Assembly (NCBI GenBank): GCA_029941645.1
Contig: JAPYSZ010000052.1
Location: forward strand, 1-6,782
Direction: 5' to 3'
Length of the DNA: 6,782 nt
Source of the DNA: Candidatus Poseidoniia archaeon
GTDB taxonomy: Archaea; Thermoplasmatota; Poseidoniia; MGIII; CG-Epi1
Numbering within the stretch: position 1 is the first letter of the stretch; each line of letters opens with the position of its first letter. Shown piece after piece: positions 1-4,834 of this stretch. A program made the position numbers and the translations under genes. The notes below the pieces were generated by a model. That model had not been told where the DNA came from, ran no database searches, and was given only the letters and a program-made list of their open reading frames with translations.

Positions 1-2
1 AA

Positions 3-155
3 AAGAAATTAAATGCTTTAGGAATCTATCAATTTGCACAGATAGCTAAGATGACTTCTGATTTAGAAGATGAAGTGAATATTGCCATCGAATTCTTCCC
101 AGGAAGAGTTAAGCGCGATGAATGGGTTAAACAGGCTAAAGAATTGGCAGAGTGA
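3..155 (+). CDS. C-terminal end of a helix-hairpin-helix domain protein (partial)
   Basis: The window opens inside this gene; 50 codons remain before the TGA at 153-155. The visible tail contains LNALGIYQFAQIAKM, then an acidic helix, then FFPGRVKRDEWVKQAKELAE. This pattern, a loop with LxxLGIxxFxQIA followed by GRxxRDxWxxQAKxLA, is that of the small helix-hairpin-helix domain found at the C-terminus of some ribosomal L21 and NuoE proteins and in the 'predicted flap-endonuclease-1-like 5' nuclease' group. The domain usually mediates non-specific nucleic-acid or protein contacts, and it is not by itself evidence of nuclease activity. The N-terminal part that would define the protein lies outside the window. 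The stop codon overlaps the ATG of the EVE gene (TGATG), so the two are probably one operon and translationally coupled. Confidence 0.6.
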   Translation, partial: KKLNALGIYQFAQIAKMTSDLEDEVNIAIEFFPGRVKRDEWVKQAKELAE

Positions 156-622
156 TGATTAGTTATTGGTTGATGAAGAGTGAGCCTCATGTTTATTCGT
201 TTGATGATTTAATCAAAGACGGTAGTACTCATTGGGATGGTGTTCGTAATTATCAAGCTAGAAATTTCATGCGCGACAAAATGAGAATTGGAGATATGGT
301 ACTGTATTATCATTCCAATACCAAACCTCCGCATATTGCAGGAATATCTAGAATTTGCAAGGAATCATATCCTGACATCACGCAGTTTGACAAGAAGTCT
401 AAGTACTATGACCCTAAAGCCACAGAAGAAGTACCTAGATGGTTTTTGGTAGATATGGAACCAGTAACCAAATTTGATGAAATGGTGACTTTAGATCAAT
501 TGAAAGATAATTCAGCCTTGGAAGAGATGCTTGTAATTAGACGCGGTCAAAGATTATCAGTACAACCGGTTGAAAAGAAACATTTTGATGAAGTTTGTAG
601 CGTGGCAAATATACACTTATAG
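155..622 (+). CDS. EVE-domain protein (PUA-like superfamily)
   Basis: A 155-residue protein that is a single EVE domain, close to the family's usual length. Family landmarks are present in order: YWLMKSEP (residues 4-11), SFDDL (15-19), WDGVRNYQARNFMRD (27-41), a GDMVLYYHSN strand (46-55), PPHIAGI, the YPD/KSKYYDP segment, PRWFLVD, and a C-terminal RRGQRLSVQPV. EVE domains are PUA/YTH relatives whose aromatic pocket binds modified bases in DNA or RNA; bacterial versions often occur with restriction systems. No restriction partner is visible here, only the upstream helix-hairpin-helix protein, so the ligand is unknown. I chose the ATG at 155, which overlaps the upstream TGA, rather than the GTG at 152; the latter would add one residue. 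The protein is cytoplasmic, with no signal peptide or membrane segment. Confidence 0.9.
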   Translation: MISYWLMKSEPHVYSFDDLIKDGSTHWDGVRNYQARNFMRDKMRIGDMVLYYHSNTKPPHIAGISRICKESYPDITQFDKKSKYYDPKATEEVPRWFLVDMEPVTKFDEMVTLDQLKDNSALEEMLVIRRGQRLSVQPVEKKHFDEVCSVANIHL

Positions 623-642
623 TAAGACCTAATCAGAATAGT

Positions 643-939
643 ATGTCCAAAGTAAGCTTTGAGATTTTCAGTACTGAACGAGGTAAGAAACTGATAGATT
701 TAGGAGAATTATTAGTCGAGGCTGGCTATCTAAAATCGTTTGTTTTAGACGAGGAAGAGTCTGAGATTATCTTTAATTTTAATATCAAAGTTGGTTTTGA
801 TGTGGAAAAGGCAGAAATTGATATGGAAGCTTTACGAGTTTATTATGATGCTGCAGATGATGTTGGTAAGAAATTCACAGATGAAATTCTAAGATCGGTT
901 TTCGATTTGGATGATACCGGACACATTTGGAAACATTAG
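643..939 (+). CDS. small acidic protein of unknown function
   Basis: A 98-residue soluble protein that I do not recognise. It starts MSKVSFEIFSTERGKKLIDLG, continues with a strand-rich acidic middle (DEEESEIIFNFNIKVGFD), and ends with a probable helix pair around MEALRVYYDAADDVGKKF and FTDEILRSVFDLDD before a C-terminal HIWKH. The likely fold is a small alpha/beta domain. There are no cysteines, no signal peptide and no membrane segment. It begins 20 bases after the EVE stop and is probably in the same transcription unit. A weak TATA-like AAATATAC at about 608-615 could instead give a leaderless transcript starting at the ATG. No function can be inferred beyond the company of the HHH/EVE pair. 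Confidence 0.75.
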   Translation: MSKVSFEIFSTERGKKLIDLGELLVEAGYLKSFVLDEEESEIIFNFNIKVGFDVEKAEIDMEALRVYYDAADDVGKKFTDEILRSVFDLDDTGHIWKH

Positions 940-945
940 GTTAAC

Positions 946-991
946 AAAAAACTATCAAAAAAAGGCCCAAAAATGAGGTTGTTTTCTCATT
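946..991 (-). terminator. hairpin with oligo-T tracts, best read on the minus strand
   Basis: A perfect 6-bp stem, AATGAG (972-977) with CTCATT (986-991), encloses an 8-base loop GTTGTTTT. On the minus strand it is followed by TTTTT, GGGCC, then runs of seven T (957-963) and six T (946-951), which is a good terminator. On the + strand the T-richness lies in the loop (982-985) and just downstream (GTATTT), so it may also end transcription of the preceding operon. No minus-strand protein gene needs it, which is why it matters for the orientation of the non-coding island next to it. Confidence 0.4.
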
Positions 992-992
992 G

Positions 993-1000
993 TATTTAAG
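993..1000 (+). promoter_or_regulatory. candidate TATA box for the non-coding island
   Basis: TATTTAAG resembles the archaeal TATA consensus (TTTAWATA-like). The usual 25-base spacing would place a transcription start near 1020, at the edge of the GC-rich island. A second TATA-like run, CTATATA, sits at 1016-1022 and would give a start near 1045. No clear BRE is visible upstream. Confidence 0.3.
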
Positions 1001-1060
1001 TGTATCCGAAAGGTTCTATATACCCCCCATGTGCATCGTAAGTTCCCGATGTTTGGGAAA

Positions 1061-1078
1061 CATGTCCTTCGGGATATG
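1061..1078 (+). other. UUCG-tetraloop hairpin
   Basis: CATGTCC and GGATATG form a 7-bp stem with one G-T wobble (1064 with 1075), closed by C(TTCG)G, the classic very stable RNA tetraloop. The preceding ATGTTT-GGG-AAACAT inverted repeat (1049-1063) and CATCG/CGATG (1034-1038/1047-1051) overlap its edges, so the three stems compete in their full-length forms. Confidence 0.5.
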
Positions 1079-1128
1079 AAGCCAACAAACAAAGGGAAAG
1101 CATAGAAGGAAACAACTTGGGAAACTGA

Positions 1129-1300
1129 GGGGAAACGATCTTTGAATGCAAGAAGGAAACAACCGGGACACCGGAGGAAACAATCAAGCGGGAAAAGAGG
1201 GAAACAACTCGGATAACAGGGGGAAACGATCTAAGCACGCAAGTCAGGAAAACAGGCGGGGTGCCGCGGGAAAACAAAACTTGTACGCCGGAAAAGGAAC
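1129..1300 (+). repeat. imperfect direct repeat, two copies about 91-93 bases apart
   Basis: Copy A spans about 1129-1205 and copy B about 1220-1300. Both begin GGGGAAACGATCT, then have GCAAG (1148 and 1239), a GGAA(A)AC motif (1155 and 1247), a 4-bp hairpin (CCGG-GACA-CCGG in A, GCGG-GGTG-CCGC in B), another GGAA(A)AC (1176 and 1269) and a GGAAAAG further on (1191 and 1290). The outer hairpin pair changes from C-G to G-C between copies, which is compensatory. A partial third element, GCAAGAAGG, recurs at 1355-1363. The copies are divergent, so the duplication is old or the sequence evolves fast. Confidence 0.55.
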
Positions 1301-1317
1301 GTGGCCTTAGGGTCACG
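1300..1317 (+). other. 7-bp hairpin with TTAG loop
   Basis: CGTGGCC pairs with GGTCACG across a TTAG loop, with a G-T wobble at 1304/1313. It is flanked on both sides by AA and then GG (1296-1297) opposite CC (1320-1321), giving a possible AA/AA internal loop. It resembles the 1061-1078 hairpin in stem length, wobble and loop type. Confidence 0.45.
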
Positions 1318-1417
1318 AACCAATTCCACCCCGGGTACAGGGAAGTCATCCAACGCAAGAAGGTCGACGGAACTGTGCCCACTTTATTTTAGGCAGTCCT
1401 TAGTTTAGTACATCCTA

Positions 1418-1425
1418 TTTATATC
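1418..1425 (+). promoter_or_regulatory. TATA box of the ferredoxin operon, with Shine-Dalgarno at 1490-1494
   Basis: TTTATATC is a near-ideal archaeal TATA box; a start about 25 bases downstream falls near 1447-1450, leaving a 5' leader of roughly 55 bases. The leader contains GAGGT (1490-1494), 11 bases before the ATG at 1506. An upstream CCTC (1471-1474) could pair with the GAGG and mask it. On the minus strand the same place reads TATAAATA, so this promoter could in principle also fire leftward into the non-coding island. Confidence 0.6.
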
Positions 1426-1505
1426 GACCGGACACATATTTTTTAATTAGCCTTGTAAAGCAATAAACCCCCTCCTAAATGGTAGAGACGAGGTAATTTG
1501 TTGAC

Positions 1506-2144
1506 ATGAGCATTGCAAAAAATTTCATGACGACATATGCAAAGGTCGCAACCCATGATGGGGACGATGAACCAATTCAAATTTGGGCCAAAGATGCGAA
1601 ATCTTATGGCGGTGTCGGATCTGATAAACTAGGAATTTGGGGTAGCGTTGTTGGCGTTGATTTTGATATTTGTATCGCCGATGGGGCTTGCGTTGATGCT
1701 TGTCCAGTTGATGTTTTTGATTGGATCGATACTCCAAATCATCCAGCTTCTGATAAGAAAGCAATCGGGGCTCGAGAACCAGATTGTATCGTTTGCAGAG
1801 CTTGTGAAGAAGTATGTCCTGTAGATGCGATTTTGATTACAGATCCTGGAGATATCGATTCAGGGGCAACACCCGAATCCGCTTCAGAAGAAGAAAAAGA
1901 AGATACTCCAGCAGATACGGCAGTTACAGTTCCAGTGGCTACAGCCTCTGGCCCACAAATGCCACTTACTCCTGTAATGGAACCTAAACCACATTCCTAT
2001 ACTGGGTACAAACAGAATTCATATTGTGTAAATTGCGGTAAGTATACTTTCCACTGGCATGGAGCTTCACCCAATAATCCCGATCTTTATCCTAATTATG
2101 AATGTAAAGGTTGTGGATATGTCAGGAAGATAAAGATATCTTGA
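1506..2144 (+). CDS. 7-Cys ferredoxin fused to a C-terminal zinc ribbon
   Basis: A 212-residue soluble electron carrier. Residues 40-114 are a dicluster ferredoxin of the Thermoplasma/Sulfolobus type: C56-IA-D59-GA-C62-VDA-C66-P and C94-IV-C97-RA-C100-EEV-C104-P. Asp59 sits where the second Cys of cluster I would be, so cluster I is probably 3Fe-4S (C56, C62, C104) and cluster II 4Fe-4S (C94, C97, C100, C66). The N-terminal extension (1-50) is present, but only one His (17) is visible in it, so the zinc site of the archaeal zinc ferredoxins is probably absent there. Residues ~115-170 are an acidic, Ala/Pro/Thr-rich linker. Residues 171-212 form a separate zinc ribbon, C174-VN-C177 ... C200-KG-C203. 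Partner enzymes would be 2-oxoacid oxidoreductases or similar, by family knowledge. The ceramidase-like gene overlaps its last codons. Confidence 0.88.
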   Translation: MSIAKNFMTTYAKVATHDGDDEPIQIWAKDAKSYGGVGSDKLGIWGSVVGVDFDICIADGACVDACPVDVFDWIDTPNHPASDKKAIGAREPDCIVCRACEEVCPVDAILITDPGDIDSGATPESASEEEKEDTPADTAVTVPVATASGPQMPLTPVMEPKPHSYTGYKQNSYCVNCGKYTFHWHGASPNNPDLYPNYECKGCGYVRKIKIS

Positions 2145-3091
2145 TTGATAACAAATATATTAGGGAACGAAAAGAATTTTTTGTAGTTCTAACAGTAATA
2201 ATATCTATATTTCTATTGTATGGTATACTTTATGCTGTAAATGATTGGACTTGGACTAATACAAGTGCATCGGGTTTTTGTGAAAAAGTTCAAGACAGTT
2301 GGATTCGTGAACCTACAAATACGATATCCAATTTTGCATTTATTTTTGTTGGACTCTATATTCTGTGGTTAGCTAAGGATGATTCAACTGACGGCCATCC
2401 TTCAATGTCTAACAGAAGTTGGTTCCTCATAATGTATGCCATTTCCTGCACTGCAGTCGGTGTTGGAAGTTTTGCAATGCATGGCTTCAACACTGGTTGG
2501 GGGGGCTGGCTTGATCTGACGGGTATGATGATGTATATCACAATCCCTGTTTTCTACAATTTTTCACGTTTTTTGAGATGGAACGAAAAAGAATTTTGTA
2601 TGTATTATCTTGGTACTAATATTCTGCTAAGTATATTGGATTGGCAATACAACATAGGCATATTTGTTTGGGGCCTTTCAATTGGTATATGGTTATCACA
2701 AGAAACTGCAATCAAATATCAAAATCAACCTATTATAATCTTTTTAGTTCCAACATTGATTGTTTTCACTTTGTTCTTTAATGCCAATAAGGATTCAGCA
2801 CCAATTGATTTTGTTACACAAGAATATGAAGCCATAATTCTCTGGGCACTTCTTGCACTGTTTTTGCATAAGATTGATGAGATTAAGTTGGAACGAACAC
2901 ACACACCATACTTTTGGGCTGGTTTTGGTTCCTATCTAATTGCTACAATAATTTGGGAACCTAGTAGAACAGATGGTCCGTTATGTGATCCAGATTCACT
3001 TCTTCAAGGCCATGCTCTTTGGCATTTGTTAGGTGCAGTTGCTATGTGGTGCTTCTACAAATATTTCAGAACTGAAAGCGACAATTACTAA
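2141..3091 (+). CDS. alkaline ceramidase-like membrane hydrolase (CREST superfamily)
   Basis: A polytopic membrane protein with about seven to nine hydrophobic segments, the first around residues 12-33. The family pattern is clear: FCE (46-48), EPTNTISN (57-64), S110-x3-H114, D125 and, near the end, QGH291-x3-H295. In human ACER3 the corresponding residues are Ser77, His81, Asp92, His217 and His221; the three His bind zinc, and the S-to-H (4), H-to-D (11) and H-to-H (4) spacings are identical here. The reaction is probably hydrolysis of an amide bond in a lipid, but the substrate is unknown because archaea do not normally make sphingolipids. The calcium-site residues at the N-terminus are only partly kept. 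The start is uncertain: there is no nearby ATG. I prefer TTG at 2141, overlapping the ferredoxin TGA, with AGGAAG at 2124-2129 as ribosome site (316 residues); TTG at 2111 would add ten. It is co-transcribed with the ferredoxin. Confidence 0.85.
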   Translation: MIDNKYIRERKEFFVVLTVIISIFLLYGILYAVNDWTWTNTSASGFCEKVQDSWIREPTNTISNFAFIFVGLYILWLAKDDSTDGHPSMSNRSWFLIMYAISCTAVGVGSFAMHGFNTGWGGWLDLTGMMMYITIPVFYNFSRFLRWNEKEFCMYYLGTNILLSILDWQYNIGIFVWGLSIGIWLSQETAIKYQNQPIIIFLVPTLIVFTLFFNANKDSAPIDFVTQEYEAIILWALLALFLHKIDEIKLERTHTPYFWAGFGSYLIATIIWEPSRTDGPLCDPDSLLQGHALWHLLGAVAMWCFYKYFRTESDNY

Positions 3092-3106
3092 ACATAGCAC
3101 AATCAC

Positions 3107-3113
3107 ATATTTA
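3107..3113 (+). promoter_or_regulatory. candidate TATA box for a leaderless transcript
   Basis: ATATTTA lies about 25 bases before the ATG at 3137, and no Shine-Dalgarno sequence is visible between them. This is the arrangement expected for an archaeal leaderless mRNA. Confidence 0.4.
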
Positions 3114-3136
3114 GTGGCTTTTACATCGGAATAATA

Positions 3137-3538
3137 ATGTCTATTCAAACGGCAAGAAAAGTAGCGCTTGCATATTGGGGATTTTCCAAGAAAGCAACTG
3201 CTCGAGCTCAATCTGGAATAGATATAGATATAATCAAAGGTAATGGAGGTTCTGCTTTAGAATCGGCTACAGCACCTGAAAAGCGTTTTGCAGAACTAGT
3301 TGAAAAGTCGTGGGAAGAATATATTGGACATGTAGGTAGTTATGGTCGTATTCCTTTTGAAACATTAATGGATTTGGCAATACAAGCAAGAACAAATAAA
3401 GAAATAGAAGGCAAATCAAGTATGGAAGAAGTAGAGAAGTGGGCTAAGATGCTAATCAACGAAAATTCAAATTATTTCATAGCCCATGCAATCCACAAGA
3501 AACAGGAAATGAAATTATTAATCAATACCAAACAATAA
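3137..3538 (+). CDS. hypothetical protein, 133 residues
   Basis: A soluble, mostly helical protein that I do not recognise. The N-terminus MSIQTARKVALAYWGFSKK is basic and amphipathic, with too few hydrophobics for a signal peptide. A flexible Gly/Ser stretch (IKGNGGSALES, about 34-44) follows. The rest predicts as helices: PEKRFAELVEKSWEEYI, FETLMDLAIQARTNKEI, MEEVEKWAKMLINENSN and a Lys-rich tail. It has no cysteine and no metal or nucleotide motif. It stands 45 bases after the ceramidase-like gene, with a probable promoter of its own, and 38 bases before the adenosyltransferase gene. Confidence 0.75.
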   Translation: MSIQTARKVALAYWGFSKKATARAQSGIDIDIIKGNGGSALESATAPEKRFAELVEKSWEEYIGHVGSYGRIPFETLMDLAIQARTNKEIEGKSSMEEVEKWAKMLINENSNYFIAHAIHKKQEMKLLINTKQ

Positions 3539-3576
3539 TTGCAAACTTTCTTAATTCATAGGCTACTCCGAATATA

Positions 3577-4116
3577 ATGAAGATATACACTCGTAATGGT
3601 GATGATGGCGAGACCGGCCTTCTTTACGGCGGCAAAGTATCTAAAAATTCATCATTACCCGAGGCATATGGAACAGTTGATGAGGCGCAGGCCATTCTTG
3701 GTTTAGTACGAACGGAATGTGAAAAAGGTAGTGATTTAGAGGAAAAAATAATTCATATTGAAAGAGATTTGTATGTTTTGATGGCTGAATTGGCAACAGA
3801 TCCAGCCAAACATGACAAATTAGAATCAGGTAAAAATAAAGTAAATGGAGAAATGGTAGAGTTTTTAGAAAAATTTATTGATGAAATATCGGCAAGGTTT
3901 GAGCTCCCTAAAGAATTTGTAATACCTGGGCAGAATAGAATTTCAGCATTGATAGACATTGCAAGAACAGTAGTAAGAAGAGCAGAACGCCGAACTATAT
4001 CTTGTGAAATTAAAGATTCATTGGCCATTCCTTATCTAAATCGTCTTTCAGATCTTCTTTGGGCTATGGCTCGTTGGCAAGAAGGCGAATCAATAACATC
4101 CCGTTCAGTAAAATGA
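3577..4116 (+). CDS. pduO: PduO-type cob(I)alamin adenosyltransferase
   Basis: A 179-residue enzyme that transfers the 5'-deoxyadenosyl group of ATP to cob(I)alamin, making adenosylcobalamin in the cytoplasm for enzymes such as methylmalonyl-CoA mutase or class II ribonucleotide reductase. Family marks: the N-terminal ATP loop IYTRNGDDGETGLL (3-16; the usual Thr of TRTGD is Asn7), EAYGTVDE (29-36, with Asp35), PGQNRISALIDIARTVVRRAERR ending at residue 139, and YLNRLSDLLWAMARW (153-167, with Asn155). Length is typical and the motif set is complete, so it should be active. It is a five-helix bundle that forms trimers in the family. There is no clear ribosome site; TTAATT near 3551 could be a TATA element giving a nearly leaderless mRNA. 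Its TGA overlaps the ATG of the next gene. Confidence 0.93.
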   Translation: MKIYTRNGDDGETGLLYGGKVSKNSSLPEAYGTVDEAQAILGLVRTECEKGSDLEEKIIHIERDLYVLMAELATDPAKHDKLESGKNKVNGEMVEFLEKFIDEISARFELPKEFVIPGQNRISALIDIARTVVRRAERRTISCEIKDSLAIPYLNRLSDLLWAMARWQEGESITSRSVK

Positions 4117-4781
4117 AAATTCCCGATTATTTGAACAAGCCCCTTTTGGAACAATTAAGTGACCAAGCAGATACAGATGATTATCTTGTAATGAGAGGCT
4201 CAGCTCTAGGTTATGCTTTGTTAAATGAGGATGAAAAAAGAGATGAATTTATTCATAAATTTGTTGAATCTCCTGAACCAGATTTAGATGGTAATGAAAT
4301 GGCTAGAGAGCTACAAGCCCGCGCAGTAGGGATGATATTATTGAATCAAAAAGCAGACGATTTGTTAGATAGAGCCAAAGAACTATTTGAAACAGAATTA
4401 GAAAAAGCAATTCCCGATTTACCTGAGGATATCGCTATAGATGTGGCACCAGAACCTTTGTTGATGGCAAGACAAGCTAGAAGTGGTCTTATGGAAAATG
4501 CATTCTTGAGAAAAGATTGGGATGCTTGCATGCGTGAGGCCGAACACTGTCGTTTAATTATTTCTGATGCTTTCTTGTATCAACCTCATCGTGAAGGTTA
4601 TCCTATAGAATTTGTGGCCAAAGGAATGCATAAAGATGATAAAGAGATGGTAACCAAAGGTATTGAGATGCAAGAAGAATTTTTACAATATGTGATAGAA
4701 GTAGGTTATCTCAAACCTTGGGAAGAAGCATATTTTGTATCATATGTGATATCGTTATTATCTCGAGATTTAGTAGATTAA
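4113..4781 (+). CDS. unknown helical protein coupled to the adenosyltransferase
   Basis: I place the start at the ATG of 4113, which overlaps the preceding stop by four bases (ATGA) and gives 222 residues; a longer in-frame start at 4059 would run through the conserved end of the adenosyltransferase and is unlikely. The protein is soluble, acidic and almost entirely helical, in repeated helix pairs such as YLVMRGSALGYALLNEDEKR, MARELQARAVGMILLNQKA, LLMARQARSGLMENAFLRKD and WDACMREAEHCRLIISDAFL. The last three have the look of TPR-like or other alpha-solenoid pairs, though I cannot match a TPR consensus. There is no signal peptide. No function is recognisable; the overlap suggests co-translation with, and perhaps a role near, cobalamin metabolism. 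Confidence 0.8.
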   Translation: MKIPDYLNKPLLEQLSDQADTDDYLVMRGSALGYALLNEDEKRDEFIHKFVESPEPDLDGNEMARELQARAVGMILLNQKADDLLDRAKELFETELEKAIPDLPEDIAIDVAPEPLLMARQARSGLMENAFLRKDWDACMREAEHCRLIISDAFLYQPHREGYPIEFVAKGMHKDDKEMVTKGIEMQEEFLQYVIEVGYLKPWEEAYFVSYVISLLSRDLVD

Positions 4782-4788
4782 AACTACA

Positions 4789-4798
4789 TTATATATAG
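4789..4798 (+). promoter_or_regulatory. TATA box of the secreted acidic protein gene
   Basis: TTATATATAG is a strong archaeal TATA box. A start about 25 bases downstream falls near 4818-4822, leaving a very short leader that holds GAGG (4822-4825), nine bases before the ATG at 4835. Confidence 0.6.
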
Positions 4799-4817
4799 CA
4801 TCAATTATTTCGATGCT
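4797..4817 (+). terminator. hairpin between the 222-residue gene and the secreted protein gene
   Basis: AGCATC (4797-4802) and GATGCT (4812-4817) form a 6-bp stem with a 9-base AT-rich loop, followed by TTCC. It could help end upstream transcription. It overlaps the end of the TATA box and the initiation zone of the next gene, so it could equally be incidental or an operator-like inverted repeat. Confidence 0.3.
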
Positions 4818-4834
4818 TTCCGAGGACAATTAGT

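Larger units (their letters stand above)
1021..1390 (+). ncRNA. candidate structured non-coding RNA with repeated GGAAA motifs
   Basis: This island has no credible reading frame. By my count it is about 51% GC (184 of 360 bases, 1021-1380) against roughly 35% in neighbouring genes, and only about 13% T, so it is strongly purine-skewed. GGAAA occurs thirteen times, starting at 1056, 1095, 1108, 1120, 1131, 1155, 1176, 1191, 1200, 1222, 1247, 1269 and 1290, mostly followed by C. Small hairpins alternate with these motifs: 1061-1067/1072-1078 with a C(TTCG)G loop; 1163-1166/1171-1174; 1256-1259/1264-1267; 1300-1306/1311-1317 with a TTAG loop. Two of these stems hold a G-T pair on the + strand that would be an A-C mismatch on the minus strand, which favours a + strand RNA. 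T-rich sequence at 1383-1390 or T6 at 1439-1444 could end it. It does not match RNase P, SRP or tRNA signatures that I can recall. Function is unknown, and transcription is inferred. Confidence 0.45.

Noticed and set aside
1056..1294. CRISPR array
   Set aside because: The recurring unit is only 5-7 bases, with spacing varying between 9 and 39. There is no 24-37 base repeat and no uniform spacers.
996..1382. Open frame of 128 codons on the minus strand
   Set aside because: It is the antisense of the GGAAA island. Its protein is a Ser/Phe/Pro/Leu-rich string produced by repeated GTTTCC, with no domain or ribosome site. The frame is open because stops are rare in this skewed sequence.
1021..1390. 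RNase P RNA, SRP (7S) RNA or a tRNA gene
   Set aside because: I looked on both strands for the RNase P conserved segments (GAGGAAAGUCC, ACAGAA), the SRP helix 8 GGAAG/GAGCAG motif and the tRNA GGTTCGAATCC arm. None is present. GGAGGAAAC at 1173-1181 is only a partial resemblance to the RNase P segment.
1525..1764. Minus-strand open frame across the ferredoxin gene
   Set aside because: It lies entirely within the strongly supported ferredoxin coding region, and its product is low-complexity Gln/Arg/His.
2111..2140. TTG at 2111 as the start of the ceramidase-like gene
   Set aside because: It adds ten residues read out of the conserved zinc-ribbon codons and has no ribosome site in front. The TTG at 2141 has AGGAAG 11 bases upstream and overlaps the stop. 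Neither is proven.
4059..4112. Upstream start for the 222-residue protein
   Set aside because: It would overlap the conserved LLWAMARW end of the adenosyltransferase by 58 bases. The ATG at 4113, in an ATGA overlap, is the normal coupled arrangement.
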